DNA of 64,000 nt from the NCBI GenBank assembly GCA_049999805.1, contig JBNGIO010006304.1, forward strand, positions 375,290 through 439,289, given 5' to 3'. The translations under genes and the position numbers were made by a program. The stretch comes from Folioceros fuciformis (lineage: Eukaryota; Anthocerotophyta; Anthocerotopsida; Anthocerotales). Shown piece by piece: positions 41,455 to 51,311 of this stretch (position 1 is its first letter; every line of letters starts with the position of its first letter). Under the pieces are notes generated by a model. That model saw nothing but the letters and a program-made list of their open reading frames with translations, searched no databases and had not been told where the DNA came from.

Positions 41455-43335
41455 TCATACTGACCCTTCCGGTTCATGATGGAAAACCTGCGTCTGATCG
41501 CGGTCCCCGAGGGGAAAGGCAGCTTTGGTCGAGAGCTCGTCGACCATGGAGAGGATGTACTTGGTCTTGGCCACCAGTTCGATGAGCAGCGAGGAAAACT
41601 TGACGAAGGACAGCGCAGCCACTCTTTCGGAGGTAGCATCCCACTCAGTGTCGAGGGAGTCGCTGTGCTGAAACAAATCGCTTTGCCAGTCCGGCCGACA
41701 ACTGGCGTCGGTGGCATCAAACTCTCCTCCATCCGCATTCGGGTGCGAGTGCTGAGCTCCCTGAGGCCGCGCGTTGGTGGCGCCGGGGATGGGAATGCCA
41801 CCACTGTTGCCGGTGCCTGGATTCGAGGGATGGTTATCCCCCAGGAGGATGGAAGAATGTTTCCGGATCTTGTGCTGGAGCCGCAGCGCGGCCTCCTGCG
41901 CCTTTTGCACCACGTCCTGGTGTTGGTAGCGGCGCATGTTGCGGATGGTGGCTCCCATGAGCCTCAGGGCCGCTCCGCACTGGTGCCCTATCATCTGCAG
42001 CTCTTCCCGGAAGATGAAGCGCACAAAGTGCGGGGCTTGGATCTCGGCTCGCAGACAGGCGTCCAACGCGATCACGTCGTAGAGCTCGTACCGCAAGTTG
42101 TCGATAATGTCGGAGTAGAGATCCCAGGGAAAACCCCAGAAGAAATTCCCATGGCAGGGTTCAAAGGGCACGGCCTTCATCAACTTGTCCACATCCGAAT
42201 CGGCCGCGAGGATCTCGTAGAAGCTGGTGAAGATGTTATCCACGGGAGTCTTCTTGCGGAGGGTTTCGGGAACAGGGTCCAGGACGACCCCGTTGCAGTA
42301 GGCGCGGACGCAGCCTTCGACTACGTTGCCCGCAGTGTGGAAGTTCTTTGCCACCAGCTTGTTCACCATGTCCCCCGCGTACGCCGGCGCCAGGCTCAGA
42401 TTCACCAGCAGCGCGATGAGGAAGCCGATGAAGATAGTCACCAGTCGCACCAGCGGTAGTGCCAGCTTCTCCCGGAACGCACTCTTGGAGAGGATGAGCA
42501 GGTGGAAGGTGATCATGGACATGACCACTGCGTAGTTCCACTTATCCTTAAACGGCCTCCGGAACTTGAACACGGTGGGGATAGCAGCCCCCAGGAACAC
42601 GCAGAAGACGATGAAGTGAGTCTCGTAGCCACCGAACGAGGGCGCCGACAGATTGACAAAGAGCGCCATCATCGCCGCCACCAGCGTCCCCACCGTCCGG
42701 TTCAACCCCTTGCTGAAGGTGAGCCCAACGGAGGCCTCAAGAACGATGTCCACCGTCACCACGGCCCACACCCCGTTCTGGTCGATGTTGCTGTACAGCG
42801 GCGGCAAGAAGCAGAGCATGGACGCAATGGTGGCCGCCAGCCCTGCCTTGAAGGGGAAGGCCAGAGGTCCGCCCGCCATGGCCTGCAAGGTTTTCCACTT
42901 CCGCACCGGCCATGTCACGCACTCCAGGCACCCCCGTCTCGCACCCGCCGCCCCTTCTAGATCTTGTTGCGGCCCGGGACCCTGCCCGGAGACAGGCCCT
43001 GGAATCGGCAGGGAGGAGAAGGACGAGGCCTGACTGCTGGCGGCGAATCGTCTCTGCTTGCGCCATATGAGAGAGCGCTGGCGGACCAAGCTCGGGATGC
43101 GTTCGATGCACCCGGCTTCGATCTGCTCCTGCTGCTGCTGCTGATCCTGCTGATGGAGGGATTGAAGGAGGCCCCGCGTCTCCTTGTCCAGCTCAGTGTC
43201 CGCTTCTCCATTCTCGACCCATGCGCTGCTGTTGTAAGACCAGGATGGAGGGGGCGTAGTGGAGGGAGCGGAGGGGGGCCACCGGCCCTGCAGCAAGGGC
43301 TGGGTGAGCGCGTCCGTCTGCCGGGAGCTTTCCAT
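41455..43335 (-). CDS. ALMT-family anion channel (aluminium-activated malate transporter)
   Basis: A single exon of about 626 residues from the ATG at 43335 (MESSRQTDALTQPLL). A variable cytosolic N-terminus of about 150 residues is followed by five to six membrane segments (residues about 155-320). This contains the family segments FKAGLAATIASMLCFLPPLY, GVWAVVTVDIVLEASVGLTF and SKGLNRTVGTLVAAMMALF, then a long cytosolic C-terminal domain (VEGCVRAYCNGVV, ELYDVIALDACLRAEIQ). These channels carry malate, sulfate or chloride across the plasma membrane or tonoplast; the group (QUAC type or vacuolar type) cannot be told. The frame is open 27 bases further upstream to an AG acceptor-like site (TTGCAG at about 43366), so a leader intron or one more N-terminal exon is possible. 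The protein is longer than typical ALMTs (450-600), mostly at its ends. Confidence 0.9.
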   Translation of the reverse strand: MESSRQTDALTQPLLQGRWPPSAPSTTPPPSWSYNSSAWVENGEADTELDKETRGLLQSLHQQDQQQQQEQIEAGCIERIPSLVRQRSLIWRKQRRFAASSQASSFSSLPIPGPVSGQGPGPQQDLEGAAGARRGCLECVTWPVRKWKTLQAMAGGPLAFPFKAGLAATIASMLCFLPPLYSNIDQNGVWAVVTVDIVLEASVGLTFSKGLNRTVGTLVAAMMALFVNLSAPSFGGYETHFIVFCVFLGAAIPTVFKFRRPFKDKWNYAVVMSMITFHLLILSKSAFREKLALPLVRLVTIFIGFLIALLVNLSLAPAYAGDMVNKLVAKNFHTAGNVVEGCVRAYCNGVVLDPVPETLRKKTPVDNIFTSFYEILAADSDVDKLMKAVPFEPCHGNFFWGFPWDLYSDIIDNLRYELYDVIALDACLRAEIQAPHFVRFIFREELQMIGHQCGAALRLMGATIRNMRRYQHQDVVQKAQEAALRLQHKIRKHSSILLGDNHPSNPGTGNSGGIPIPGATNARPQGAQHSHPNADGGEFDATDASCRPDWQSDLFQHSDSLDTEWDATSERVAALSFVKFSSLLIELVAKTKYILSMVDELSTKAAFPLGDRDQTQVFHHEPEGSV

Positions 43336-43667
43336 CGTCTCGACGCCGCTGCCTCTCTCCACACCTGCAACAACTTAATAGCGTGCGCATTGCATGGTCG
43401 CAGTCTAAAACTCACCAAGGCCAAGCGAAGGAGAAATCGAGAGTCGACAATACTAAAAACCTGCCTTCACAGGATCCCAGTCTTGGTATATATTCCCATA
43501 ACAATGCTCATTCCTACCGCCGATACCCCTGCCGCATTCTTATTTTACGGAGTCCACCCGCATACGAAAGCAAGACGTGTGCGACTGCGCCACCGGCAAC
43601 CGGGTGACGCCCCCGTACGACATAGCTACAGGGACATACCTCTTCATGCTGCCTCCTGCCCCTGCTC
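43336..43667. other. Spacer between ALMT and CAP-H
   Basis: 332 bases. ALMT promoter on the minus strand; nothing else is seen except a TATA-like site. Confidence 0.5.
43487..43493 (-). promoter_or_regulatory. Possible TATA box of ALMT
   Basis: TATATAT about 150 bases upstream of the ALMT ATG. Weak inference from position. Confidence 0.3.
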
Positions 43668-46600
43668 TCAGAGTATCAAGACCTCGTCCAGACTGGAGCT
43701 ATGGCTGATGGAAAGTCCGTGCTCATTTGCCAGATGCAATAAGCAGATGAGGCACAAGGCCACTGACACGCTTGCAGCGCTCTCACCTCCAGGCCTCTCC
43801 TCCGCTACATGTTGCAACACATCTTGGAAAGAGATGCCCCCGCAAAAGCGATTCTGTCCAGTCGGTAGGGCTCAACGATTACACATAGAACGCGCAAGCA
43901 AGAACATGGCAACAGGCAGGAGGGCATATTCACTTACAGAGGGCTCCTCCTGTTGGCTTTCTCGTTGGGCCGTAATGCTCTTCTCTTGCAGATGCCGCCA
44001 CATCGATTCTTTCAGACTATGGACGTCAACCTGCTTGGAAGTTCTCTCATAGTTCACAGACACCTTTTGCACCTGTCAGTACACAAAGAGAAGTGATGCG
44101 CTGGTCACTCTATAGCGCTGAAGAAACAATAATGTATTGCACCACCGTCGCTCGTACAAAAGGAACAGAAATGCATCCAGAAGATGTACCTTTCGTGGCT
44201 CAGCCACAAGGTCGCACGTGTCAGGATCTTCCACATCACTGTGAGGGCTACCGCCATCCCAGTCGTCAGCATCACCGGATCCCAGAGCCTCCGCCTCATC
44301 CCAGATGTCCCCAATACTGCTCATGCTTGCCGTGCCTTCCACATTCTCCCGGCTTCTGCTTCGTGTTCCTGCACATTAGCAAGGACTTGCTGGTAACACT
44401 TTCGTGGAATTAGGGAGCAAACAGTTTCGAAAGATCCAACAAACAGGTTCAGGGACAATCAGTGCAACCTGCTCTCTTCTTCCCGCTCTTTCTCGTATGC
44501 TGCACACCAGAAGTCGCGAGTGAGTTCACAACTATTGCAGCACAAACCAAATGGGAAGCCAAAAAAGGGAGAGACATCATCTCTGGAGAATAGTTGCCTC
44601 CCTACCACAATAGGGCGCAAAAAGAGCTGGACAAGATCGAGAGCTTGGTAGTGGCAATCCTCTGGCAAAAGCGTGGAACTCTCAGACCGTCGCTGCGCCA
44701 GGGTGGAGGCCCGCAAGTTGTACCGCTTAGTGGTGCTACTCGGGTCCTTGGGAGCTGCGAATCGGGAAACGTCCACCTCGGCTGTATGGTTGAAGTTCAC
44801 TACAAATTGCTCACAACTCTTCCTTGATTTCCTCGTTTCCTTGCCTATGATTTTGGCGTCCGATTCTGGGTCTGAGAACACACAGCGAGATGAGGCTCGA
44901 ACCTATATGACCCTGCCATGGGGTCCGAGCTACGGTGCTTCGTAGCTTCGGAATAGGTGTGACGGCTTTTGTATCTTGTTCAGCGTTTTCGTGTTAGACC
45001 TCATGGCAGGAAAACACTGAACAAGATACGATAGCCGTCACACCTATTCCGAAGCTCCGAAGCACCGTAGCTCGGAAACAAAACAATGGCATTGTCAGGT
45101 CTTACCTTCAGCTCTCCGGAACTTCCAGTGGTCAGGACCAGCCCATGCGTTGGACTTGGCGACATGCCCCGCCTTACCCACCAGCCAGCCCAAAGCTTCG
45201 TCGTCTTCGGCTACTTGACTCTTAGGAGAATCTACGTCCTCGTCATACACGTCCCCCTGCTTATAATCGAGTCAGACAAAAAGAATCGTCTTGCCGAAGA
45301 GGCAGATCGTTAACTGGAAAGTAAGCTGAGGCGGAAGGAAAATAGCATATATTTACCCCATCATCCTCTTGCACAGAAGCTGATAGAGGGCTATACCCAG
45401 CCACACTACCTTCCTCTCCGGCAGAAAAGTCATCTGCCATATCATCGTAACCATTCTGATGCAGAACTTCGCCATAGCCGTCTTCTCTATCAACATGTGC
45501 GTTGTCGTTGAAACAGCGATAGGGATCCAGCGACCAGTCTTGTCCAGAACTTGTCTGTTCCTTTGTAGACTCTGCTTCAGCTGCTCTCCTAACCGGGTCA
45601 TCTATGCCTCTCAGAATTTCATGCAATGTCGGGCTGATGACAGGAAATTTAGAGAGCTCGGAGACCATGTCGCTGATGAGATCTGCAAGAAATATTCGTA
45701 TCGTGTGCACCCCCATTGTAAGATTTTGACGACCTATCCAGCCACATCCCACACAGATACGTCCTCCCCAAATTCGACTGACCATTTCGCAAGGAAGTAA
45801 CAACCTTTCATGGAAGACAAATCCACAGTGGCACCCCCAGCACATTCTTGTGAAGCTTCAGCTTTCATTTTCCTCTCAGGTATCTCCAGGGAGTCGAAAA
45901 CTAAATCACAGTGTCCGTACACACTGAGAGTATTCAAAAGAAGACCCTTGGCACCTCCCTCGTCAAACTGCGCCGAAGTCAAGTGAAACAGCGGATCCAC
46001 AGCGAAGGCAACTGCATCATCAAGATCAGGAGTGTCTGTGAAGGGGAACGACTTGAGGAAAAAAATGACAACAAAATAAATCATGGTGGGGTAAGCAAAC
46101 GGGGTAACACTGCAAGCACTGAGAGATTGACCTATTGGCACAGTATGTGATGAATACCGTCAAACTTTTTAATATTCAGTGACTCGAACGTTGATGCTAA
46201 TGTAGAATCTCCCTGCGGACATGACAAAGGATGATCAGGAATTGGAGGGACAAGATACAATGGAAGAATCCCATAGCCCTGCCAACATTGTAGACCAGTG
46301 TAAAGACGAGTGGGATGTGTTACGACTAGAAGGATGTGGGGTCTGTGTGAAGCCGTATGATACTACCCTTACCTTTTTGCTAGATCCGTCTTTACAATTT
46401 TGTAAACTGTCCCCCACATCTTCTGCATCGGCGTTCTCCTCTGCATCATCTAATGCTACATCACCCCACCCACGGACAGGGAGGATGTGAAACAAGTTAG
46501 TAGAGGATTATCCACAGTTGTAATGAGGACTTCAACCGATGTTCAAGCCGTGTCTCAGGTGTGAATCATTCTTCACTAGCTTACCGTCAACCGCATTCTC

Positions 46601-47258
46601 ACGAGCAGAATGACGACTGAGCCCACCAAGTACTTTGAATGCCTGGGAATGCACAGAGTCCACTCTGGTGGCATATATCTTAATGCCAGCTTCGAGACTG
46701 CAGCTCGCCTGCGCCAAACCGAGCATGAGTCCTTCCATGGCCATCCCCCTCACGATATTGTGAACTAACATATGGTAAGAGACAACACCTTCTGAAAATT
46801 ACACTGAAGGTCCTCGTTGTCGTTGTTCTTGAAAACATCACTGAGATGATCGATGAGTGGCAGCTCCCAAGTATTTTGCTGGGTGATTTTCTGGTAGACA
46901 CACGTCTCTTCACCACATCAGTGACCGAGAAGCCCCTCAGAGAGCCGGAGAAGATTTTCAACTTCGAAACATTGCGTAAACATTCTACAACAAAGCTTCT
47001 ACAACATACATTCTCCGCGGCAAGCTTCAAGCAGCTTTCCAGAAGACCAGCTATGGCGTCGTCATTCAACAGGTTGCTGTCCTCCTGCGAGCTCTCCGCT
47101 GTGAAGTCGGCAGACATAAGCGTGCGCCGTTGCGCGGCAGCCCGCGCGGCTCGGAGTCGAGCTCGCTCCGTTGCATCATCGTTAGGGCTGAGAAAATGCT
47201 GCCCGGGGGAGTAGGTCCTCGCCTTGAGGGGGTTCCTCACACTGGTGCCGGCAGCCAT
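43668..47258 (-). CDS. CAPH: Condensin complex subunit CAP-H (Barren/BRN1)
   Basis: The kleisin subunit of condensin I, which bridges the SMC2 and SMC4 heads in chromosome condensation. It is a many-exon gene starting MAAGTSVRNPLKARTYSPGQ at 47258. Exons at 47010-47258 and 46789-46890 are clear, the second giving KITQQNTWELPLIDHLSDVF. Later exons give ASCSLEAGIKIYATRVDSVH (near 46.7 kb), STLASTFESLNIKKFD (46.2 kb), VDPLFHLTSAQFDEGGAKGL (46.0 kb), ISPTLHEILRGIDDP (45.6 kb), FVVNFNHTAEVDVSRFA with LLPEDCHYQALDLVQLFLRP (44.6-44.8 kb), and NYERTSKQVDVHSLKESMW (44.0 kb). The final exon has ISFQDVLQHVAEERPGGESA and ALCLICLLHLANEHGLSIS, with the stop at 43668. All these are Cnd2/CAP-H family segments in order. 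Some inner exon borders are not resolved. One intron carries a foldback insertion. Confidence 0.92.
44924..45076. repeat. Foldback (inverted repeat) insertion in a CAP-H intron
   Basis: Arms of 66 bases (44924-44989 and 45011-45076) are about 92 percent complementary, with a 21-base spacer. The arm begins TCCGAGCTACGGTGCTTCG. It occupies most of the intron 44872-45105; without it the intron would be about 81 bases. No target duplication or coding capacity is visible. Confidence 0.9.
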
Positions 47259-47845
47259 GATCCCACCTGAGCTGCTGCCGCCCTGCTCAATCCCAGCAAC
47301 ACTGCACTCCAACCCAGTTCCACCGCATTCCCCACCCACCCACGGCACAAGCACAGTCTTTACCACATCCCTCTACAGGTACGCCGGACAGAGAGAAGGG
47401 CCGGTGGCAAGCAATAGCAGATCTTGGTGTTTGTCCAAGCTCAAACTACGGGCTGTCAGCAGCGAAGCTCAGCGGTTTCCTCCCCCCAACAGTTCCAAGA
47501 ACATCCACTCCATGTTCCACCGTGATCCCGCCAAGACTGTTATCCGCTGCCCTGCTACCTGCTGCGCTACCAGGTCGGCTGTTTTGAGAACTCATCCTCC
47601 AGATGGCAAGGATTAGCTCTATTCCACGAGTGTGACCAGCGGAAAAGGCCACTTCCGTCCAAGGTTCCGACAGATAGTTTAAACTCTTGCGTTGGCGCCA
47701 ATCCTGGCCCACAGTCGAAAGGTAACAAACCCTCACCGTTCTTAAAATAAGACAAAAACATTTCCATATTGCTTAAGTGTTTCCTCGTTGTAACTTTGAG
47801 CCAGAAAGAAATTTCTAATAACACTGAAAAAATATTGTGCATCCA
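47259..47845. other. Spacer between CAP-H and tRNA-Pro
   Basis: 587 bases, CAP-H promoter side. No gene and no strong TATA box. Confidence 0.5.
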
Positions 47846-47917
47846 GGGCATTTGGTCTAGTGGTATGATTCTTGCTTAGGGTGCAAGAGGTCGCGAGTTC
47901 GATTCTCGCAATGCCCC
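47846..47917 (+). tRNA. trnP-AGG: tRNA-Pro (anticodon AGG)
   Basis: A complete 72-base cytosolic tRNA gene. The acceptor stem GGGCATT pairs with AATGCCC and is followed by a C discriminator base. The anticodon stem CTTGC/GCAAG encloses the loop TTAGGGT, giving AGG. The T arm contains the B box GTTCGATTC, and the D arm GGTCTAGTGGT the A box. CCA is not encoded, as expected for a eukaryotic nuclear gene. No intron. Confidence 0.96.
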
Positions 47918-48755
47918 GTCTTTCTCGTCAGATAGTTTTTCTCACTCCAAGTTGGAGTTCTATTTCATGCACCAAGGTGTTGATCGTGGTGCACAGTCTG
48001 AACCGGCGGACGAAATCGCACACACCTCAAGAGTTGCTGTTGAATGGACATCGCGGAATCCCTGATAAAAGTCATGTCTACATGATTGGTTCCCCCACCT
48101 GCGTATCACGGGCCTCACTAATCGTCCGCGGAGCTGAACTTAAGTTAATTCTCTCCGCCCTTGTCATTTCTGCTGCGGCGGCGGCGGCGGTGGCCCTGCC
48201 TTGTACAGGGTTGACCCTGTGAACATGTTGGACCCTTAAGACCATGTTGGGACCTTGGAGGTTCCGGCTCACCGCGGACGGCTCTGCACAACCCCCCACA
48301 CCCCCCGGGGGCTGTCACCCTTTCGAGACACTGCACATAGCGTCGAAACGCCGTAATGGCCTGTTCACAATGTATGTACAGCGGATGAAACATATTGGAC
48401 GACTGAAATTCTAAAACACCTAGATTTATTTTTTTACAGGACGAACAGGCTGGTGAAGTCGACAGTTTGTTAGCAGAGAGAGCAGTTGCAAACCAGGAGA
48501 CATTTCCCCCTCATAAGTTCCTACCCCGCTTTGCCCTTTCTACCACTGCAGTGACTCCACGGGGCGCCAGGTAGCTTGTTCGAATACATCCTTGCCTGCC
48601 TGCCTCAGGAATTAGGTATGCGCCAGCGAGCTGACAAAGTGAACGAGGCAACCAAACACTCACCAAATGCAGGACGCGTCAATGCCTTTTTGCAGCAATG
48701 CTCACTTGGTTGGCAGAAACGAACCCTGTCTCTGCCCCCTTGCTGTCATCATTAC
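47918..48755. other. Spacer between tRNA-Pro and the HPP gene
   Basis: 838 bases containing the Pol III terminator, a (CGG)n run at about 48174-48190 and the 3' UTR of the HPP gene. No gene is seen. Confidence 0.5.
47936..47940 (+). terminator. Pol III terminator of tRNA-Pro
   Basis: A run of five T (TAGTTTTTCTC) 19 bases after the tRNA end, the expected RNA polymerase III stop signal. Confidence 0.7.
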
Positions 48756-50016
48756 CTATCCGAACTTCCAATTCTCTTTCAAATAGAGAACGCCTTCTTG
48801 CTGAGACACAAGGCCCTTGGTCAGTTAAACACTGACCTTGAAAACACCAATCCCTGGAAAACAGGCAAGCTGGATATCCAGCTTGCCTACAAGAACACTC
48901 GCCCCTCACCAGCACGAAGAGGAAAAAGCACCCTGCTGCACCGGGGAAGAGTATGTACCACCAGGCAAGCTGATGGAACCTCGGATTATCGATGAAGATG
49001 AGGGGAACGGCAGCAGCTGAGACAAACGTCACAAACTTAGTTATACACAAGACGGCTGAAGCATCACCAAAACTGCAGCATTGGTACTTACCGGGCGGAT
49101 GGAAGGATCCCGTGTACTGCATGAACGCAATGGAGCCGGCAACAGCGAGGCCGCGCGCCAGCAGGCTAGGGCCGAAAGCGGCCAAAGCTGCCACTCCCAT
49201 CATGGCACAGGCGAAATGTGCCACCAGCACGGTGTACTTCTGCAGTCCCCCGGATCACGGCGGCAGTCAGAGCTGATTCACCACAACCGGCAACCGAGCT
49301 GTGCACCAGGTGCGCGCACACACGCACCTGGGAGGCGGGAGATTTGGGAGTGATGAAGAGGAGAGCACAAACAGCGCCGAAGGAAGCCATAGTGAACTTC
49401 AAGCCCCTGGCTGCCAGAACGTCATCCACAAAGCTGAAGAAAGCCATGGCCAAAAATGCTCCTGTGACGTAATGAATCCAAGCAGTGAGATTCAACCTCC
49501 ACCGCTGCGGCCGGAGATCTGCGAGGCAGCTAGGCGCACCAAACATCACCTGCGGAGGGCCAGAAGACGTCGCTGAGGCGGGGGGGAGGCGCGGCGGGGC
49601 CTCTCGCCTGGGCCAGCTTCTGCCAGAAAGTAGCTCCCCCGGCGGCGGGCTCGTTCCCGGGCAACGGCGCAGCGGCGTCGGAGGAGGCGCGCACAATCCG
49701 GCGGGCTGTCCAGACCCCGCCTGCCTTGTGGCTCCCGACCACCAGGAAAGGCTGGGAAACATCCACAGCCACTCGGGTTCCATGGAAGGAGGATGGAAGG
49801 AGCGGGTCACGGCAGGAGGCAGCGGTGCGAGTCTGCGACAGAGAAGAAGCAAGCTTCACCTTCAGCTTCTGGCGATGGCCATGATCGGCACTGAGCTTGC
49901 GCAACGACGAGGCGAACCTGGAATCGGGGACGCCAGTGGTGCAGAGTGGCGCAGGCGGAAGAACCGCAGTAGAGCTCGTTCAGAGCCTGCAGAGCCCCTA
50001 TGACCGCGGCGCCCAT
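48756..50016 (-). CDS. Plastid HPP-family membrane protein (NITR2-like nitrite transporter)
   Basis: Six exons in phase: 49918-50016, 49550-49832, 49328-49518, 49092-49239, 48910-49016 and 48756-48800. The ATG at 50016 opens MGAAVIGALQALNELYCG, and exons 1-2 make a long Ser/Ala/Arg-rich plastid transit peptide. The membrane core is an HPP domain: TGAFLAMAFFSFVDDVLA, then MASFGAVCALLFITPKSPAS, VLVAHFACAMMGVAALAAF, AGSIAFMQYTGSFHPP, and across the next splice AAAVPLIFIDNPRFHQLAWW and YILFPGAAGCFFLFVL. It ends QEGVLYLKENWKFG. HPP is named for the His-Pro-Pro seen here. Arabidopsis NITR2;1 and NITR2;2 of this family move nitrite into chloroplasts; the same role is inferred. Intron 5 contains a perfect palindrome. 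Confidence 0.9.
48863..48888. repeat. Perfect 26-bp palindrome in HPP intron 5
   Basis: The half-site AGGCAAGCTGGAT is followed directly by its exact reverse complement, with no spacer. It lies in the 109-base intron 48801-48909. Confidence 0.95.
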
Positions 50017-51311
50017 GGCACCTCCCTGCGTGAAGCGTGAAACGTGAAGGAAACGAGAATGCGCCCCAGGAAGGGGACACTGTCCCCGCCACTAAAATAC
50101 ACACACCATCCGGTGTCCGTCCTCTCACGGCGAGGGCGCCTTGCTGCGGGTGCGGCTACTCGTTTCGGACATCTTCAGCACATCTCCCAATCCATTTATA
50201 ACAAACCCAGTAATAAAAGATAACAGCTCCGATTTTCTTCAATGGCTACACTTTCCCTTGCAGTGTTTTCTCGCAGTTACTTGTGGGTACTAGACTATTC
50301 TGATCCATTTTATGATGACCGTAATTTCATTCACGGTTTCTCGCTGTACCAGCGAACATCACGTGATCTCGAGTCTCCAGGAGAGAAATTTTCCACCTAC
50401 AGTGTGCTCTACTCCCGCTATGGTTCCAACGCTGTGTGTGCAGCTTTCCGATGCAAAAGTCGGCTGCGAAAGGTGCTTCCAGCCTTGGATGAAACAATCT
50501 CCTGCGAGGAGTGTCTCCAGCTTTTGGTGCAACAATTGCTGCGTGGCGTGCTTCCAGCTTTTGATGCAACAATCTCCGGCAGCACTCCCATCAGCTCGTT
50601 TCTCCTCTCAGAGGAGCTTGCCATACTAAGAAATGGTCCTATAGACTCCTCCGCCTTAGGCAGATCGTATCTCCCCCGGTCGCGACCTACAGAGGACGTC
50701 TTGGCATTGGGCTACGGCAATTAGCTTTGCTCCCCTATCTAGCTGACCTTGACGTGAAGATACCACGCTCAGACCAGGTTTGCTCACATCTTTCCGTGCC
50801 GCAAAGCCCGCGAGCTGATGCAGATATCGAAAGGAAGGCATGCTGCAGAACGGGACAAAATTCTGCCCCCTCCCTCCCCCAGAGAGAACCCGATGCGTGC
50901 CCGGGGATGATCTTGCCTCCTCGGGTGGGTGTGCGGCGCGCGTGAATCAGAAACCGGGTCTCGGCATTGGCATTGGCATCGGCTGGCCCGCTGAGCAACT
51001 ATGAGGGAGGTCTAGGAAGCAGCGCTTCCAATCTTGCAGTACTTGGCTTTCCAGATCCTTGCTCTGTCAGCTTCCGCTGCCCAGGGCTGGCACATTGCAG
51101 AAGAACCACGCTCTCATGTCAGAGCCTAGTGAAATTTCCTGTTCAGCAATCCTCCAGGCTACCTGAAACGGGATGGTGATGCAAGTCCTGCAACACTGCA
51201 CGACGCTGCAATGCAACGACGTTAATCGATCAGCCTTCGACCAGCATCTGCACAAGTCACGTTCCATGGGGCACCCTGGAAACAACATCTCCAGCACTGC
51301 TGCAGACATCG
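50017..51311. other. Spacer between HPP gene and PPR relic
   Basis: Promoter side of the HPP gene. A plus-strand frame of 160 codons at 50242-50724 (from ATG, MATLSLAVFSRSYLW) has no recognisable domain and runs over a short tandem repeat, so I leave it uncalled. Confidence 0.5.
50469..50590. repeat. About 39-bp imperfect tandem repeat, three copies
   Basis: Units share CTTCCAGC, TTTTGATGCAACAATCTCC or CCTTGGATGAAACAATCTCC. Copies have diverged by several substitutions and small indels. Confidence 0.65.

Noticed and set aside
41476-42459. Plus-strand frame of 327 codons
   Set aside because: Shadow of the ALMT gene; His/Arg/Gly-rich composition typical of an antisense GC-rich frame.
42964-44052. 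Plus-strand frame of 362 codons
   Set aside because: Antisense to the GC-rich ALMT coding region and the CAP-H 3' exon, with no domain; both minus-strand genes are strongly supported.
44924-45076. MicroRNA precursor
   Set aside because: The hairpin is too long and evenly paired, without the mismatched shape usual for a MIR gene; an inserted foldback element is simpler, although small RNAs from it remain possible.
50242-50724. Plus-strand ORF of 160 codons from ATG
   Set aside because: No domain, runs through a 39-bp tandem repeat, no splice or promoter support.
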